From Micromonospora haikouensis (GTDB lineage: Bacteria > Actinomycetota > Actinomycetes > Mycobacteriales > Micromonosporaceae), in assembly GCF_900091595.1 (NCBI RefSeq), contig NZ_FMCW01000006.1, positions 124,001-188,000 of the forward strand: DNA of 64,000 nt, written 5' to 3'. Below the pieces are notes generated by a model. That model saw only the letters and a program-made list of their open reading frames with translations. It was not told the DNA's origin and did no database searches. Positions 26,224 to 39,533 of the stretch are shown one piece after another (within the stretch, counting starts at the first letter, position 1; every line of letters starts with the position of its first letter). Position numbers and translations under genes: made by a program.

Positions 26224-27822
26224 GTGAACGCAGTGGAGATCGAAGCACCCGTCGTCGGCGTCACCGTCTATCCGGACCGGGCCCGGGTCACCCGCCGGGG
26301 CAGCGCCCGGCTGACCGCCGGCGAGCACCGGGTACGGATCGCCCCGTTGCCGCTGGGGCTGCACCGGGACTCGCTGCGGGTCGGCGGCCGGGGCGCGGCG
26401 ACCGTGCTCGGCGTGGACGTGACCACGTGGCGGCAGGCGCGCAGCGCCGACGGGCAGGTCCGCGAGCTGGAGGAGCGCAGCCGGGAGCTGACCGACGAGC
26501 TGGCCGGGGTCGACGACGCGTACGCGGTCGAGGAGCAGCGAGGGCAGTTCCTCTCCGGGCTGGCCGAGCGGGCCGGCGGCACGTACGCCCGCGCGCTCGC
26601 CGCCGGCGACGCCGAGCCGGCCGACGTGGCGGCCTTCGCCGACTCGGTGGCCGGGCAGCTCGCCGACTCCCACGGGCGGCGGCGGGAGCTGGCCCGGCGG
26701 CGGACGGAGCTGACCGAGGACCTGGCGGCGGTGCGGCGGCAACTGGAGGCGGCGCACGGCAAGCGGGAGCCGGACCGGCTGGCCGCCGAGGTGACCGTGG
26801 CGGTGGACGTCGACGACGCCGAGCTGGACCTGGAGCTGACCTACCTGGTCGACGGGGCCCGCTGGCAGCCCTCCTACGACCTGCGGCTGGTCGACGACAC
26901 GGTGACCGTCACCTGGTTCGGCCTGGTCAGTCAGGACACCGGCGAGGACTGGCCGGAGTGTGTGCTCCAGCTCTCGACGGCCCGGCCGGCGGCGGCGACC
27001 GGCGTGCCCGAGCTGTCGCCGTGGTATCTCGACCGGGTCCGGCCGCTGCCGAAGGCGGCCATGCCGGCGGCGAGCTTCGGCGCGGTGCCGGCGCCCGCCC
27101 CGCCCGGCGGGCCAGCGTTCGAGGTCGCCGCGGTGGGCGGGGCGGCCCGCGGGGGCGCGCCGCGGCCCAAGGTGCACGAGAGCGTGGCGACGGTCGAGCA
27201 GGGGGTCAGCGCGGCCACCTACCGGCCGGCGCGGCCGGTGGCGGTGCCGGCGGACGGCAGCGCGTACCGGGCGACGATCGCCGTGCTGGAGCTGCCGGCG
27301 CGGCTGGACCACGTGGCCGTGCCGGTGCGCGCGGCCGAGGCGCACCTGCGGGCGACGGTGCGCAACACCTCGGCGCACACGCTGCTGCCGGGCCCGGCGG
27401 CGGTCTTCCACGGCGCGGACTTCGTCGCGGCGACCCGGCTGTCGACGTGGGCGCCCGGCGAGGAGACGGAGCTGGCGCTCGGCGTGGACGACCGGGTGCG
27501 GGTAGAGCGGAAGCTGGGCCGGCGGGCCGACACCCGGGCCACGCTCGGCTCGACCCGACGCCGGGACGTGGAGTATCGGATCACCGTTGCCAACCACACG
27601 CCCCGGCCGGCGACCGTGGAGGTGCGCGACCAGTTGCCGGTGTCCCGCGACGAGGCGGTGGTCGTGCGGGAGGCCACGATCGCACCGGCGCCGGCCGAGC
27701 GCACCGAGCTGGGCGAGCTGACCTGGCGGCTGCGGCTCGAACCGGGCGACAGCGGCGAGATCACCATGGGCTTCCGGGTCGAGCTGGCCAAGGGGGTGGA
27801 GCTGGCCGGCTGGCGGGAGTGA
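26224..27822 (+). CDS. DUF4139 domain protein (MuiA family)
   Basis: This 532-residue protein has a short N-terminal beta domain (GVTVYPDRARVTRRG), a coiled-coil middle (about 75-180, Glu/Arg-rich), and a large C-terminal DUF4139 domain (about 195-530) with LELTYLVDGARWQPSYDLRL, FGLVSQDTGEDWPECVLQLS and a GEITMGFRVEL end. The family is loosely called mucoidy inhibitor A; its biochemistry is unknown. No signal peptide or membrane helix is seen. The GTG at 26224 is the start before NAVEIEAPVVG. It is divergent from the Mrp operon and convergent with the next small gene, six bases away. Confidence 0.75.
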   Translation: MNAVEIEAPVVGVTVYPDRARVTRRGSARLTAGEHRVRIAPLPLGLHRDSLRVGGRGAATVLGVDVTTWRQARSADGQVRELEERSRELTDELAGVDDAYAVEEQRGQFLSGLAERAGGTYARALAAGDAEPADVAAFADSVAGQLADSHGRRRELARRRTELTEDLAAVRRQLEAAHGKREPDRLAAEVTVAVDVDDAELDLELTYLVDGARWQPSYDLRLVDDTVTVTWFGLVSQDTGEDWPECVLQLSTARPAAATGVPELSPWYLDRVRPLPKAAMPAASFGAVPAPAPPGGPAFEVAAVGGAARGGAPRPKVHESVATVEQGVSAATYRPARPVAVPADGSAYRATIAVLELPARLDHVAVPVRAAEAHLRATVRNTSAHTLLPGPAAVFHGADFVAATRLSTWAPGEETELALGVDDRVRVERKLGRRADTRATLGSTRRRDVEYRITVANHTPRPATVEVRDQLPVSRDEAVVVREATIAPAPAERTELGELTWRLRLEPGDSGEITMGFRVELAKGVELAGWRE

Positions 27823-27827
27823 CGGTC

Positions 27828-28175
27828 TCAGACCAGCAGGTCGCGGCGGGTCTCGACGAGCAGGTCGGGGCGGTCGAGCTGGACGACGACCTTGTTGACC
27901 ACGCGCTGGGCGGCGGCGAGCGAACGCACGGAGAGCAGCCGCCCCCGGCTCTCCCGGCGCAGGACGAAGAAGTGGACGGCGGCGCGGACCTGCCCCCGGT
28001 CGGCCGCGCTGGACTGGGCGGTCTGCCGGACCAGCTCGCGCAGGCAGGCCGCGAGCCGCTCGGCGAGCTCCAACTCGGGGCCGTGCAGGCCGGCGCGGAG
28101 TGCGGCAAGATGGCTGTCGACCTTCCGGATGAGCACGTCGGTGCCCGCACCGGCTATCCGCTCCTCGACGACCAT
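27828..28175 (-). CDS. Small protein of unknown function
   Basis: This is a 115-residue, mostly helical protein that I cannot assign. It has a central segment AVHFFVLRRESRGRLLSVRS and a C-terminal VVNKVVVQLDRPDLLVETRR, with no membrane helix and no cysteines. The ATG at 28175 follows GTGGAGGAG, a strong ribosome site. Its upstream region is AT-rich for this genome: a TTGCTT/TAACTT pair 18 bases apart (28212-28232, - strand) may be its promoter, with a 17-base palindrome just upstream at 28237-28253. Regulated expression is therefore likely. Confidence 0.6.
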   Translation of the reverse strand: MVVEERIAGAGTDVLIRKVDSHLAALRAGLHGPELELAERLAACLRELVRQTAQSSAADRGQVRAAVHFFVLRRESRGRLLSVRSLAAAQRVVNKVVVQLDRPDLLVETRRDLLV

Positions 28176-28236
28176 GCGCACTCCTCCACGTCTCACTTCC
28201 GCGAAGTTACTTTAGGTGGCGACGCAGAAGCAAGCA

Positions 28237-28253
28237 GTTAAGTAAGACTTAAC
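28237..28253. promoter_or_regulatory. AT-rich palindrome between the small gene and lhr
   Basis: GTTAAGT-AAG-ACTTAAC, a perfect 7-base-arm palindrome around 3 bases. It is unusual in this GC context and lies upstream of a possible promoter for the small gene to its left and about 100 bases before lhr. It is probably an operator for an unknown regulator. Confidence 0.5.
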
Positions 28254-31200
28254 GGAATAATGCCCCATTCCATCCACAAACCGGCCTTGCGGCACTTCGC
28301 GCGCGTCGACCGCCGGCACCGGTCCGGCCCAGGCGGATGTCCCACCCCCGGGGCAGGATGGAGGGCGTGGCGGAGGTGACGGCCGGTTTCGGCGCGGCGG
28401 AGGCGGCCCGGGTGCTGGCGGGATTCGGCCCGGCGACCCGGGAGTGGTTCTCGGCGGCCTTCGCCACGCCCACCCCCGCCCAGATCGGGGCCTGGCGGTC
28501 GGTGGCGGCCCGCCGCAACGCCCTGGTGGTCGCGCCCACCGGCTCCGGCAAGACCCTCGCGGCGTTCCTCTGGTCGCTGGACCGGCTGGCCGCCTCGCCG
28601 CCGCCGGCCGAGCCCCGTCAGCGCTGCCGGGTGCTCTACGTCAGCCCGCTCAAGGCGCTCGCCGTCGACGTGGAGCGCAACCTGCGGGCGCCCCTGGCCG
28701 GCATCCGGCAGGCCGCCACCCGGCTCGGCGTCGCCCCGCCGGAGATCACCGTCGGGATGCGCACCGGCGACACCCCCGCCGACGAGCGACGGGCCTTCGC
28801 CCGCACCCCGCCGGACGTCCTCATCACCACCCCCGAGTCGCTGTTCCTGCTGCTCACCTCCGCGGCGCGGGATTCGCTGCGCAGGGTCGAGACGGTCATC
28901 GTCGACGAGGTGCACGCGGTCGCCGGGACGAAGCGCGGCGCGCACCTGGCGCTCTCCCTGGAACGCCTCGACGAGTTGCTGCCCGCCCCCGCCCAGCGCA
29001 TCGGCCTGTCCGCCACGGTCCGGCCGATCGACGCGTGCGCCCGGTTCCTCGGCGGGGCCCGCCCGGTCGACGTGGTGCAGCCGCCCAGCGCCAAGACCAT
29101 CGAGGTCAGCGTCGAGGTGCCGGTGGAGGACATGACCCGCCTCGACGAGCAGGAGCCGCCGCCCGACGACCTGGGCGGCCCCGGCCCGCGCCGGGCGTCG
29201 ATCTGGCCCGCCGTCGAGGAACGGGTCTACGCGCTGGTCCGGGCGCACCGGTCGACCATCGTCTTCACCAACTCGCGGCGCAGCGCCGAGCGGCTCTGCG
29301 CCCGGCTCAACGAGCTGGCCGCCGAGGAGCTGGCCGGTGCGGAGCTGGCCGACGCCGGGTCGGCCGGCCCGGGGCAGGCCGGCCCGGGGCCGACCGCCGC
29401 AGGGCCGGGTCCCGGGTCCCCGGGCGGCCCGCCCGCCCGGCCGCCGGCCGAGGTGATGGCCCAGGCGGGCGCGGCGGCCGGGGCCGCCCCGGTGGTCGCC
29501 CGCGCCCACCACGGCAGCGTCTCGCGGGAGGAACGCAAGCACATCGAGGAGGCCCTCAAGTCCGGCCAGCTCCCCGCCGTGGTGGCCACGTCCAGCCTGG
29601 AGCTGGGCATCGACATGGGCACCGTCGACCTGGTGGTGCAGATCGCCGCCCCGCCCAGCGTCGCCGCCGGCCTGCAACGCGTCGGCCGGGCCGGGCACCA
29701 GGTCGGCGCGGTCTCCCGGGGCGTGGTCTTCCCCAAGCACCGGGGCGACCTGCTCTCCTGCACCGTCGTCGCCGAGCGGATGGCCGCCGGGGCGATCGAG
29801 GAGCTGCACCACCCGCGCAACCCCCTTGACGTGCTGGCCCAGCAGATCGTCGCGATGGTGGCCCTCGAACCGTGGCGGGTCGGCGACCTGGCCGTCGTCG
29901 TCCGCCGGGCCGCGCCGTTCGCCGAGCTGCCCGACTCCGCGCTGCACGCCGTGCTGGACATGCTCTCCGGGCGTTACCCGTCGACCGCGTTCGCGGAGCT
30001 GCGGCCCCGGCTGGTCTGGGACCGCGCCGCCGACGTGCTCACCGGCCGGCCCGGCGCGCAGCGGCTCGCCGTCACCAGCGGCGGCACCATCCCCGACCGG
30101 GGCCTGTTCGGCGTCTTCCTCGCCGGGGCGGAGCGGGCCGCCCGGGTCGGCGAGCTGGACGAGGAGATGGTCTACGAGTCGCGGGTCGGCGACGTGTTCC
30201 TGCTCGGCTCGTCGTCCTGGCGGATCGAGGAGATCACCCCCGACCGGGTGCTGGTCTCCCCCGCCCCGGGCCAGGCCGCCCGGATGCCGTTCTGGAAGGG
30301 CGACCAGCTCGGCCGCCCGGTGGAGCTGGGCCGGGCCATCGGCGCCCGGGTGCGGACCCTGCTGCGACACGGCGACGAGGCGGCGGTGGCCGCGCTGCGC
30401 GCCGGCGGGCTCGACGACTGGGCCGCCGGCAACCTGCTGGCCTACCTGCGGGAGCAGCAGGCCGCGACCCGGTCCCTGCCCGACGACCGCACGGTGCTGG
30501 TCGAGCGGTTCCGCGACGAGCTGGGCGACTGGCGGCTCGCCGTGCACAGCGTGCTCGGCGCCCGCGTCAACGGCCCGTGGGCGCTGGCCATCGGCCGCCG
30601 GCTCGCCGAGCGGTACGGCGTGGACGCCCAGGTCATGCCGTCCGACGACGGGATCGTGGTGCGGCTGCCCGACACCGCCGACTCCCCGCCCGGCGCCGAC
30701 GTGGTGCTCTTCGAGCCCGACGAGATCGCCCAGCTCGTCGAGGAGTCGGTGGGCACGTCGGCGCTGTTCGCGTCCCGGTTCCGGGAGTGCGCGGCCCGGT
30801 CGCTGCTGCTGCCCCGCCGCGACCCGCGCCGCCGCCAGCCGCTGTGGCAGCAGCGCCAGCGGGCCGCCCAGCTGCTCGACGTCGCCCGCGAGTACGCCGA
30901 CTTCCCGGTCACCCTGGAGGCCGCCCGGGAGTGCCTCCAGGACGTCTTCGACCAGCCGGCCCTCGCCGGGCTGATGCGCGACCTGGCCGCCCGCAAGGTG
31001 CGCCTGGTCGAGGTCGAGACCGAGCGGCCGTCGCCGTTCGCCCGCTCGCTGCTGTTCGGCTACGTCGGGGCGTTCCTCTACGAGGGCGACGCGCCGCTGG
31101 CCGAGCGGCGGGCCGCCGCCCTGGCGCTGGACTCGGCGCTGCTCGGCGAGCTGCTCGGCCGGGTCGACCTGCGGGAGCTGCTCGACCCGGCGGTGCTCGC

Positions 31201-32817
31201 CGAGACCGACCGGCAGCTGCGCTGGCTGACCGAACAGCGCCGGCCCCGCGACGCGGAGGACGCCGTCGAGCTGCTGCGCACCGTCGGCGACCTGTCGGAG
31301 GCGGAGCTGGCCGAGCGGGGCGTGCCCGTCGACTGGCTCACCGCCCTGGCGGCGGCCCGCCGGGTGCTGCGCGTGCGCGTCGCCGGCGAGGAGCGCTGGG
31401 TCGTCGTCGAGGACGCCGCCCGGCTGCGCGACGCCCTCGGCGTGGCCCTGCCGGTCGGGGTGGCCGAGGCGCACCTCGCCCCGGTGGCCGACCCGCTCGG
31501 CGACTTGGTCGCCCGGTACGCCCGCACCCACGGCCCGTTCGCCGCCGCCACCTGCGCCGCCCGTTTCGGGCTCGGGGTGGCCGTCGTCGAGCAGGAGCTG
31601 CGCCGCCTCGCCGCCGCCGGGCGGGTCGTCTCCGGCGAGTTCGCCCCCGACACCGTGGGCACCCAGTGGTGCGACGCCGAGGTGCTGCGGCTGCTGCGCC
31701 GCCGCTCCCTCGCGGCGCTGCGCCGGGAGATCGAGCCGGTGCCGCCGAGGGCACTGGCCGCGTTCCTGCCCCGCTGGCAGCAGGTCGGCTCGTCGGCGCG
31801 GGGGGTGGACGCCGTCGCCGCCGCCGTCGAGCAGTTGCAGGGCGCGGCCGTGCCGGCGTCCGCCCTGGAACGCCTCGTGCTGCCCGGCCGGGTCGCCGAC
31901 TACTCCCCCGCCCAGCTCGACGAGCTGTGCGCCGGTGGCGAGGTGCTGTGGGCCGGGTCCGGGGCGATCTCCGGCGGCGACGGCTGGGTCACCCTCGCGT
32001 ACGCCGACGCCGCGCCGCTGCTGCTGCCGCCGCCGGATGACGCGCTGGCGCGTACCCCGTTGCACGACGCCGTGCTCGACGCGCTCGGCGACGGGCAGGC
32101 GCTGTTCTTCCGGTCGCTGTCCGACCGGGTGGGCTGCACCGACGACGCGGCGCTGACCGCCGCGATCTGGGACCTGGTGTGGGCGGGGCACCTCACCAAC
32201 GACACCCTCGCCCCGCTGCGGGCGGCGCTCGGCGCCGGCGGGGCGCACCGGTCCCGGCCGGCCGCGCCGCGCACCCGGTTGCGCCGTCCCGGCCGGGTGG
32301 CGCTGCCCAGCCGCAGCGGCCCGCCCACGGTGGCGGGCCGCTGGTCCCGGCTGCCGGAGCGCGACCTCGACCCGACCCGGCGGGCCGCCGCGCTCGCCGA
32401 CGTGCTGTTGGAGCGGCACGGCGTCGTCACCCGGGGGGCGGTCGTCGCCGAGCAGGTGACGGGTGGCTTCGCGGCTGTCTACCCGGTGCTGTCGGCGCTG
32501 GAGGAGCGCGGGGCGGCCCGGCGGGGCTACTTCGTGGAGGGGCTGGGCGCGGCCCAGTTCGCGGTGCCCGGGGCCGTCGACCGGATCCGCGCCCTCGCCG
32601 ACCCGACCGCGAGCCGTGGCGGCGGGGGTCAGGAGGCCGGGGGCCGGGGCGGGGCGCTCGTCCTCGCCGCCACCGACCCGGCCAACCCGTACGGTGCGGC
32701 GCTGCCCTGGCCCGAGCGGGCCGTCGACTCCGGCGACGGGGCCGCCCCGGCGAGCGGGCACCGGGCGGGGCGCAAGGCGGGCGCGCTGGTCGTGCTGGTC
32801 GGCGGCGACCTGGTGCT

Positions 32818-36228
<3,411 letters not shown>

Positions 36229-36270
36229 CCCGCCCGCTCCGGGTGGGGTGGCCACCCCGGTGAGGTTCGG

Positions 36271-37173
36271 TCAGGCCAGCTCGGCGATGACCGCGCGGAC
36301 CATCAGGCGGCCGTGTTCGGCCATGCGGGGGAAGGTGCGCCGGTAGTAGTCGATGCCGGTCAGCGAGGGCGCGAGCGCCCAGCCGCAGGCGCGCCGCCAG
36401 GTGGCGTCGTCGTACCCGATCGCCTCCCGGTAGGTTTCGCGGGCCGCGCCGGTGAACGTCCACAGCGCCGGGGCCACGTCCGGGGCCGGATCGCCGACGC
36501 CGAGCGCGCCGAAGTCGATGGCCGCGACCAGCCGTCCGCCGTCGGTGACCAGGTTGCCCGGTTGCAGGTCACCGTGGATCCACACCGGCTCGCGGTTCCA
36601 CTCGGGAGCGGCCAGGCAGACCTCCCACGCCGCCTCGGCCGCGCGCACGTCGAAGCCGTCGTCGTGCGCGGCGAGCCGGGGCAGCACCCGCCGCACGGCG
36701 TCGTCGACGTGGCGCAGGGCGGCCCCCCGGGCACCGGGCGCCTTGGCCGGGCCCCCGGCCGGGTCCACCCGGTGCAGGGCCCGCACGAAGTCCGCCAGGT
36801 CGCGGGCCAGGCGCACGTCCTCGCAGCCGAGCCGGGGCGGCGTGCGTCCCGCGAACCACGGCACCACGGTCCACGGCCACGGGAACCCGGCGCCCGGCTC
36901 GCCGACGTGCAGCGGGACGGGTACCCGCGCGGGCAGGTGGGGGGCGAGCGTGGGCAGCCACCGCGCGTCGGACTCGGCCTGGCCGACCGCCCCGGCGATC
37001 TTGGGCATCCGGGCGACGAGTTCGTCGCCGATCCGGAAGAGGACGTGGTCGGTACCCTCCACCTCGTCGGGCAGGGGCGTCACGGGAAGGTCGGCCCAGC
37101 GGGGACACTGGTCCGCCACCAGGCGGCGCACCTGCTCGGCGGTGGCGCGGATCTCATCGGCGTGGATGGGCAC
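36271..37173 (-). CDS. Aminoglycoside-phosphotransferase-fold protein
   Basis: This 300-residue APH-like kinase has the catalytic loop WIHGDLQPGNLV (HGD, N) and the metal-binding DFG in AIDFGALGVGDPAPDVAPAL. The N-terminal half holds a nucleotide-binding region with LFRIGDELVARMPK and the catalytic PWPWTVVPWF hinge. The family phosphorylates aminoglycosides, macrolides or small metabolites; the substrate cannot be read from sequence. The GTG at 37173 (VPIHADE) is preferred over an ATG at 37206 that adds 11 residues. It is convergent with rox, 42 bases apart, so resistance is a possible theme of this neighbourhood. Confidence 0.78.
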   Translation of the reverse strand: MPIHADEIRATAEQVRRLVADQCPRWADLPVTPLPDEVEGTDHVLFRIGDELVARMPKIAGAVGQAESDARWLPTLAPHLPARVPVPLHVGEPGAGFPWPWTVVPWFAGRTPPRLGCEDVRLARDLADFVRALHRVDPAGGPAKAPGARGAALRHVDDAVRRVLPRLAAHDDGFDVRAAEAAWEVCLAAPEWNREPVWIHGDLQPGNLVTDGGRLVAAIDFGALGVGDPAPDVAPALWTFTGAARETYREAIGYDDATWRRACGWALAPSLTGIDYYRRTFPRMAEHGRLMVRAVIAELA

Positions 37174-37257
37174 GACCGGCACGGTAGAAGACACAACCGC
37201 CGGCATCCACCGGTTATCCGCGTGGGCCGGGGCGGGGATGCGCCGTGAGCTGCCGCG

Positions 37258-38577
37258 TCAGCCGACCGGGGTCCTGTCGGCGGCGTCGCCGCCCGCCCCG
37301 GCCGGCGCCGGGTCGGCCGGCCGGCCGTCGGCGGCAGGTGGCTCCCCGGCGGGCCGCGCCTCCTCGGCGGCGCGGCCGGGTGGCAACGCCCGCAGCCGGC
37401 GCACGTCCCGACTGGCCAGCATGCCCCCGACGGCGAGCACCACCAGCCCGGCGAGGGCCAGCAGCGTGTCGCGGGCCCCGATCGTCGCGGCGAGCGGCCC
37501 GACCGTCACCTGGCCGAGCGGCATGGCGATCCAGGACCCCAACATGTCGTACGAGTAGACGCGCGCCAGCCGGTCGGCCGGGATGTGCTGGGCGATCGAC
37601 GTGTCCCAGGCCACCGTGAACTGTTCGACGGCGATGCCGACGGCCAACGCGGCGGCCACCAGCACGAGGATCGTGGGTGCCAGGGCGAGGCCGAGCAGCA
37701 GGAGCGACTCGGCGAACATGCAGGCCACGCCGAGCAGCAGCAGCCGGCGCACCCGGATCCGCAGGGCGATCAGCCCGCCCAGCACCATCCCGACGGTCTG
37801 CGCGGCCAGCACCACGCCCCAGCCGCTGCGGCCGACCGTCGAGTCGGCGACGGCCGGGCCGAGCACGTTGACGCCGCCGGCCAGGCACGCGTTGAGGACC
37901 ATGAAGCCGAGCACCACCGCCCACACCCAGGTGCGCGCGGTGAACTCCGTCCAGCCCACCCGCAGGTCGGCGACGACACCCGTACGGCTGCTCCTGGCCT
38001 TCGGGGCGGCGACCCGGACCCCGGCGAAGGCCAGGGCAGCGACGGCGAAGGTGGCCGCGTCGACGGCGAGCCCCCAGCCGGGCCCGACGGCGGCCACGAG
38101 GAGGCCGCCCGCCGCCGCGCCGCCGATCGAGCCCGCGTTGATGCCGAGCCGGATGAGCGCGTTGGCCTGCTGGAGCAGCTCGGGCGGAACGGTCTGCGGC
38201 GTCGCGGCGGCCGACGCCGGCTGGGCCAGGGCGCTCACGACGCCGTTGGCCGCGCCGAGCGCCAGCAGCAGCGGGATCGTCGCCGTGCCGGTGAGCACGA
38301 CGGCGGCCACCGCCGCCTGCGTCGCCGCGCCCAGCACGTTGGAGCCGACCAGCACCAGCCGGCGCGGAATCCGGTCGGCCACCACGCCGCCGAAGAGCAC
38401 GAACAGCACGGTCATCAGGGATCTGACGCCGACCACCAGGCCCAGGTCACGCACCGAGCCGGTCAGGTCGAGCACGGCGAAGGCCAGGGCGATGGGCGCG
38501 ACGCCGTTGCCCAGCATGTTGACCATGCGGCCGGCGGCCAGCCAGCGGAACGCGCGATGGCGCAGCGGAGCGAGCAC
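37258..38577 (-). CDS. MFS transporter (Bcr/EntS-like exporter)
   Basis: This 439-residue major facilitator has twelve helices. After the first helix comes VRDLGLVVGVRSLMTVLFVL and then the loop GGVVADRIPRRLVLVG, the motif A form of the MFS_3 (EntS/enterobactin exporter-like) group. The C-terminus is a hydrophilic Pro/Ala/Asp tail. GTG at 38577 follows GGGGGAC; the reading frame extends further upstream but that part overlaps the divergent gene's upstream region. Likely exports a siderophore, antibiotic or peptide; which one is unknown. Confidence 0.8.
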   Translation of the reverse strand: MLAPLRHRAFRWLAAGRMVNMLGNGVAPIALAFAVLDLTGSVRDLGLVVGVRSLMTVLFVLFGGVVADRIPRRLVLVGSNVLGAATQAAVAAVVLTGTATIPLLLALGAANGVVSALAQPASAAATPQTVPPELLQQANALIRLGINAGSIGGAAAGGLLVAAVGPGWGLAVDAATFAVAALAFAGVRVAAPKARSSRTGVVADLRVGWTEFTARTWVWAVVLGFMVLNACLAGGVNVLGPAVADSTVGRSGWGVVLAAQTVGMVLGGLIALRIRVRRLLLLGVACMFAESLLLLGLALAPTILVLVAAALAVGIAVEQFTVAWDTSIAQHIPADRLARVYSYDMLGSWIAMPLGQVTVGPLAATIGARDTLLALAGLVVLAVGGMLASRDVRRLRALPPGRAAEEARPAGEPPAADGRPADPAPAGAGGDAADRTPVG

Positions 38578-38793
38578 CGGTCCCCCACGTGAAGTCGGTC
38601 GCGCCCCGCCGGCCGCGAGACACCCGCAATGGTCGCCGATCCGCCCGGCCCGATCGACCCATTTTGGACCGGTGTCGACCTGCGGAAGATGCCCGGCCGG
38701 GTGCCCCGGCGACTGCGGGCGCACCGCCGCCGGGAAGCCGCCGGGAATGAGTACGCGAGCGGATGGGCCGGGTGCCGGGGGCATGGCAGGTTC

Positions 38794-39150
38794 ATGGGCA
38801 TGGATGATGTGGACCCACCGCGTCGGGCCCCGTTCGGGTCGAGCCTCCTCGTCGCGTTCGGCTGGTACGTCACCGTGGCCGCCGCGGTCTTCGTCGGACT
38901 CGTAGGCGTGCCGGCGAACCCGAACCGGGACTGCTCGGTCATTTTCGCCTGCCTGACACCGCAGGAGGGGTTCGCCCTGGCGGCGATCGTCGGCGCGCCG
39001 GTTCTCGCGGCCATGCTGCTCACCACGCTGGCGATCACTCCGCTGCTCGCGCGCAGGGTCCCCTCCCCGGTCCTCGCCGGCACCCTGTCGGTGTCGGTCA
39101 CCGTCGGGCTCGCCGTGCTGGCCGGCGGATTCTGGCAGGCCGCCCGATGA
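38794..39150 (+). CDS. Small membrane protein, first of coupled pair
   Basis: I do not recognise this 118-residue protein. It has about three transmembrane segments (SLLVAFGWYVTVAAAVFVGL; FALAAIVGAPVLAAMLLTTL; VLAGTLSVSVTVGLAVLAGG) and an extracytoplasmic-looking loop with two cysteines (DCSVIFACL). The ATG at 38794 has GCAGG just upstream; the ATG at 38800 is an alternative. Its stop overlaps the start of the next membrane protein (ATGA). It is divergent from the MFS gene. Confidence 0.6.
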   Translation: MGMDDVDPPRRAPFGSSLLVAFGWYVTVAAAVFVGLVGVPANPNRDCSVIFACLTPQEGFALAAIVGAPVLAAMLLTTLAITPLLARRVPSPVLAGTLSVSVTVGLAVLAGGFWQAAR

Positions 39151-39503
39151 GGCGCGTCGGGCTCGGCGTGCTCTTCTTCGCCTGGCTCTACGGCGTGCCG
39201 TTCCTGTTCGTCGTCGGGCTGGTCCGCCGGGTGTCCTCGCCCTACGTGCCGACCCACGCGGCGGCGCGGGCGTTCGGCTCGACCACGGAGACCCTCCTGA
39301 CCACGGCGGTGGTGCTCAACCTGGCGCTACCGATCGTGGGGGCACTGCTCGCGCGGCTCGCCCGAGACAACTACTGGATTCGCCACTTCGCCTGGTCACC
39401 GGCGGGCGTGGTGCTGATCTACCTGGTTGTCGCGCTGGCGGGGAGCCTGGCCACGGGGCCGTTGTTCAGTTGGACGCCGCCCGTCGGGCTCGGCGCCGGC
39501 TAG
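39147..39503 (+). CDS. Small membrane protein, second of coupled pair
   Basis: This 118-residue protein has three predicted helices (LGVLFFAWLYGVPFLFVVGL; LLTTAVVLNLALPIVGALLA; VVLIYLVVALAGSLATGPLF) and no known family that I can name. The ATG at 39147 lies inside the TGA of the preceding gene, so the two are probably translated together and may act as a pair. It ends 30 bases before the convergent XRE regulator. Confidence 0.58.
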   Translation: MRRVGLGVLFFAWLYGVPFLFVVGLVRRVSSPYVPTHAAARAFGSTTETLLTTAVVLNLALPIVGALLARLARDNYWIRHFAWSPAGVVLIYLVVALAGSLATGPLFSWTPPVGLGAG

Positions 39504-39533
39504 GTCGACTCCACATGCGAGGGGACTCACCGG

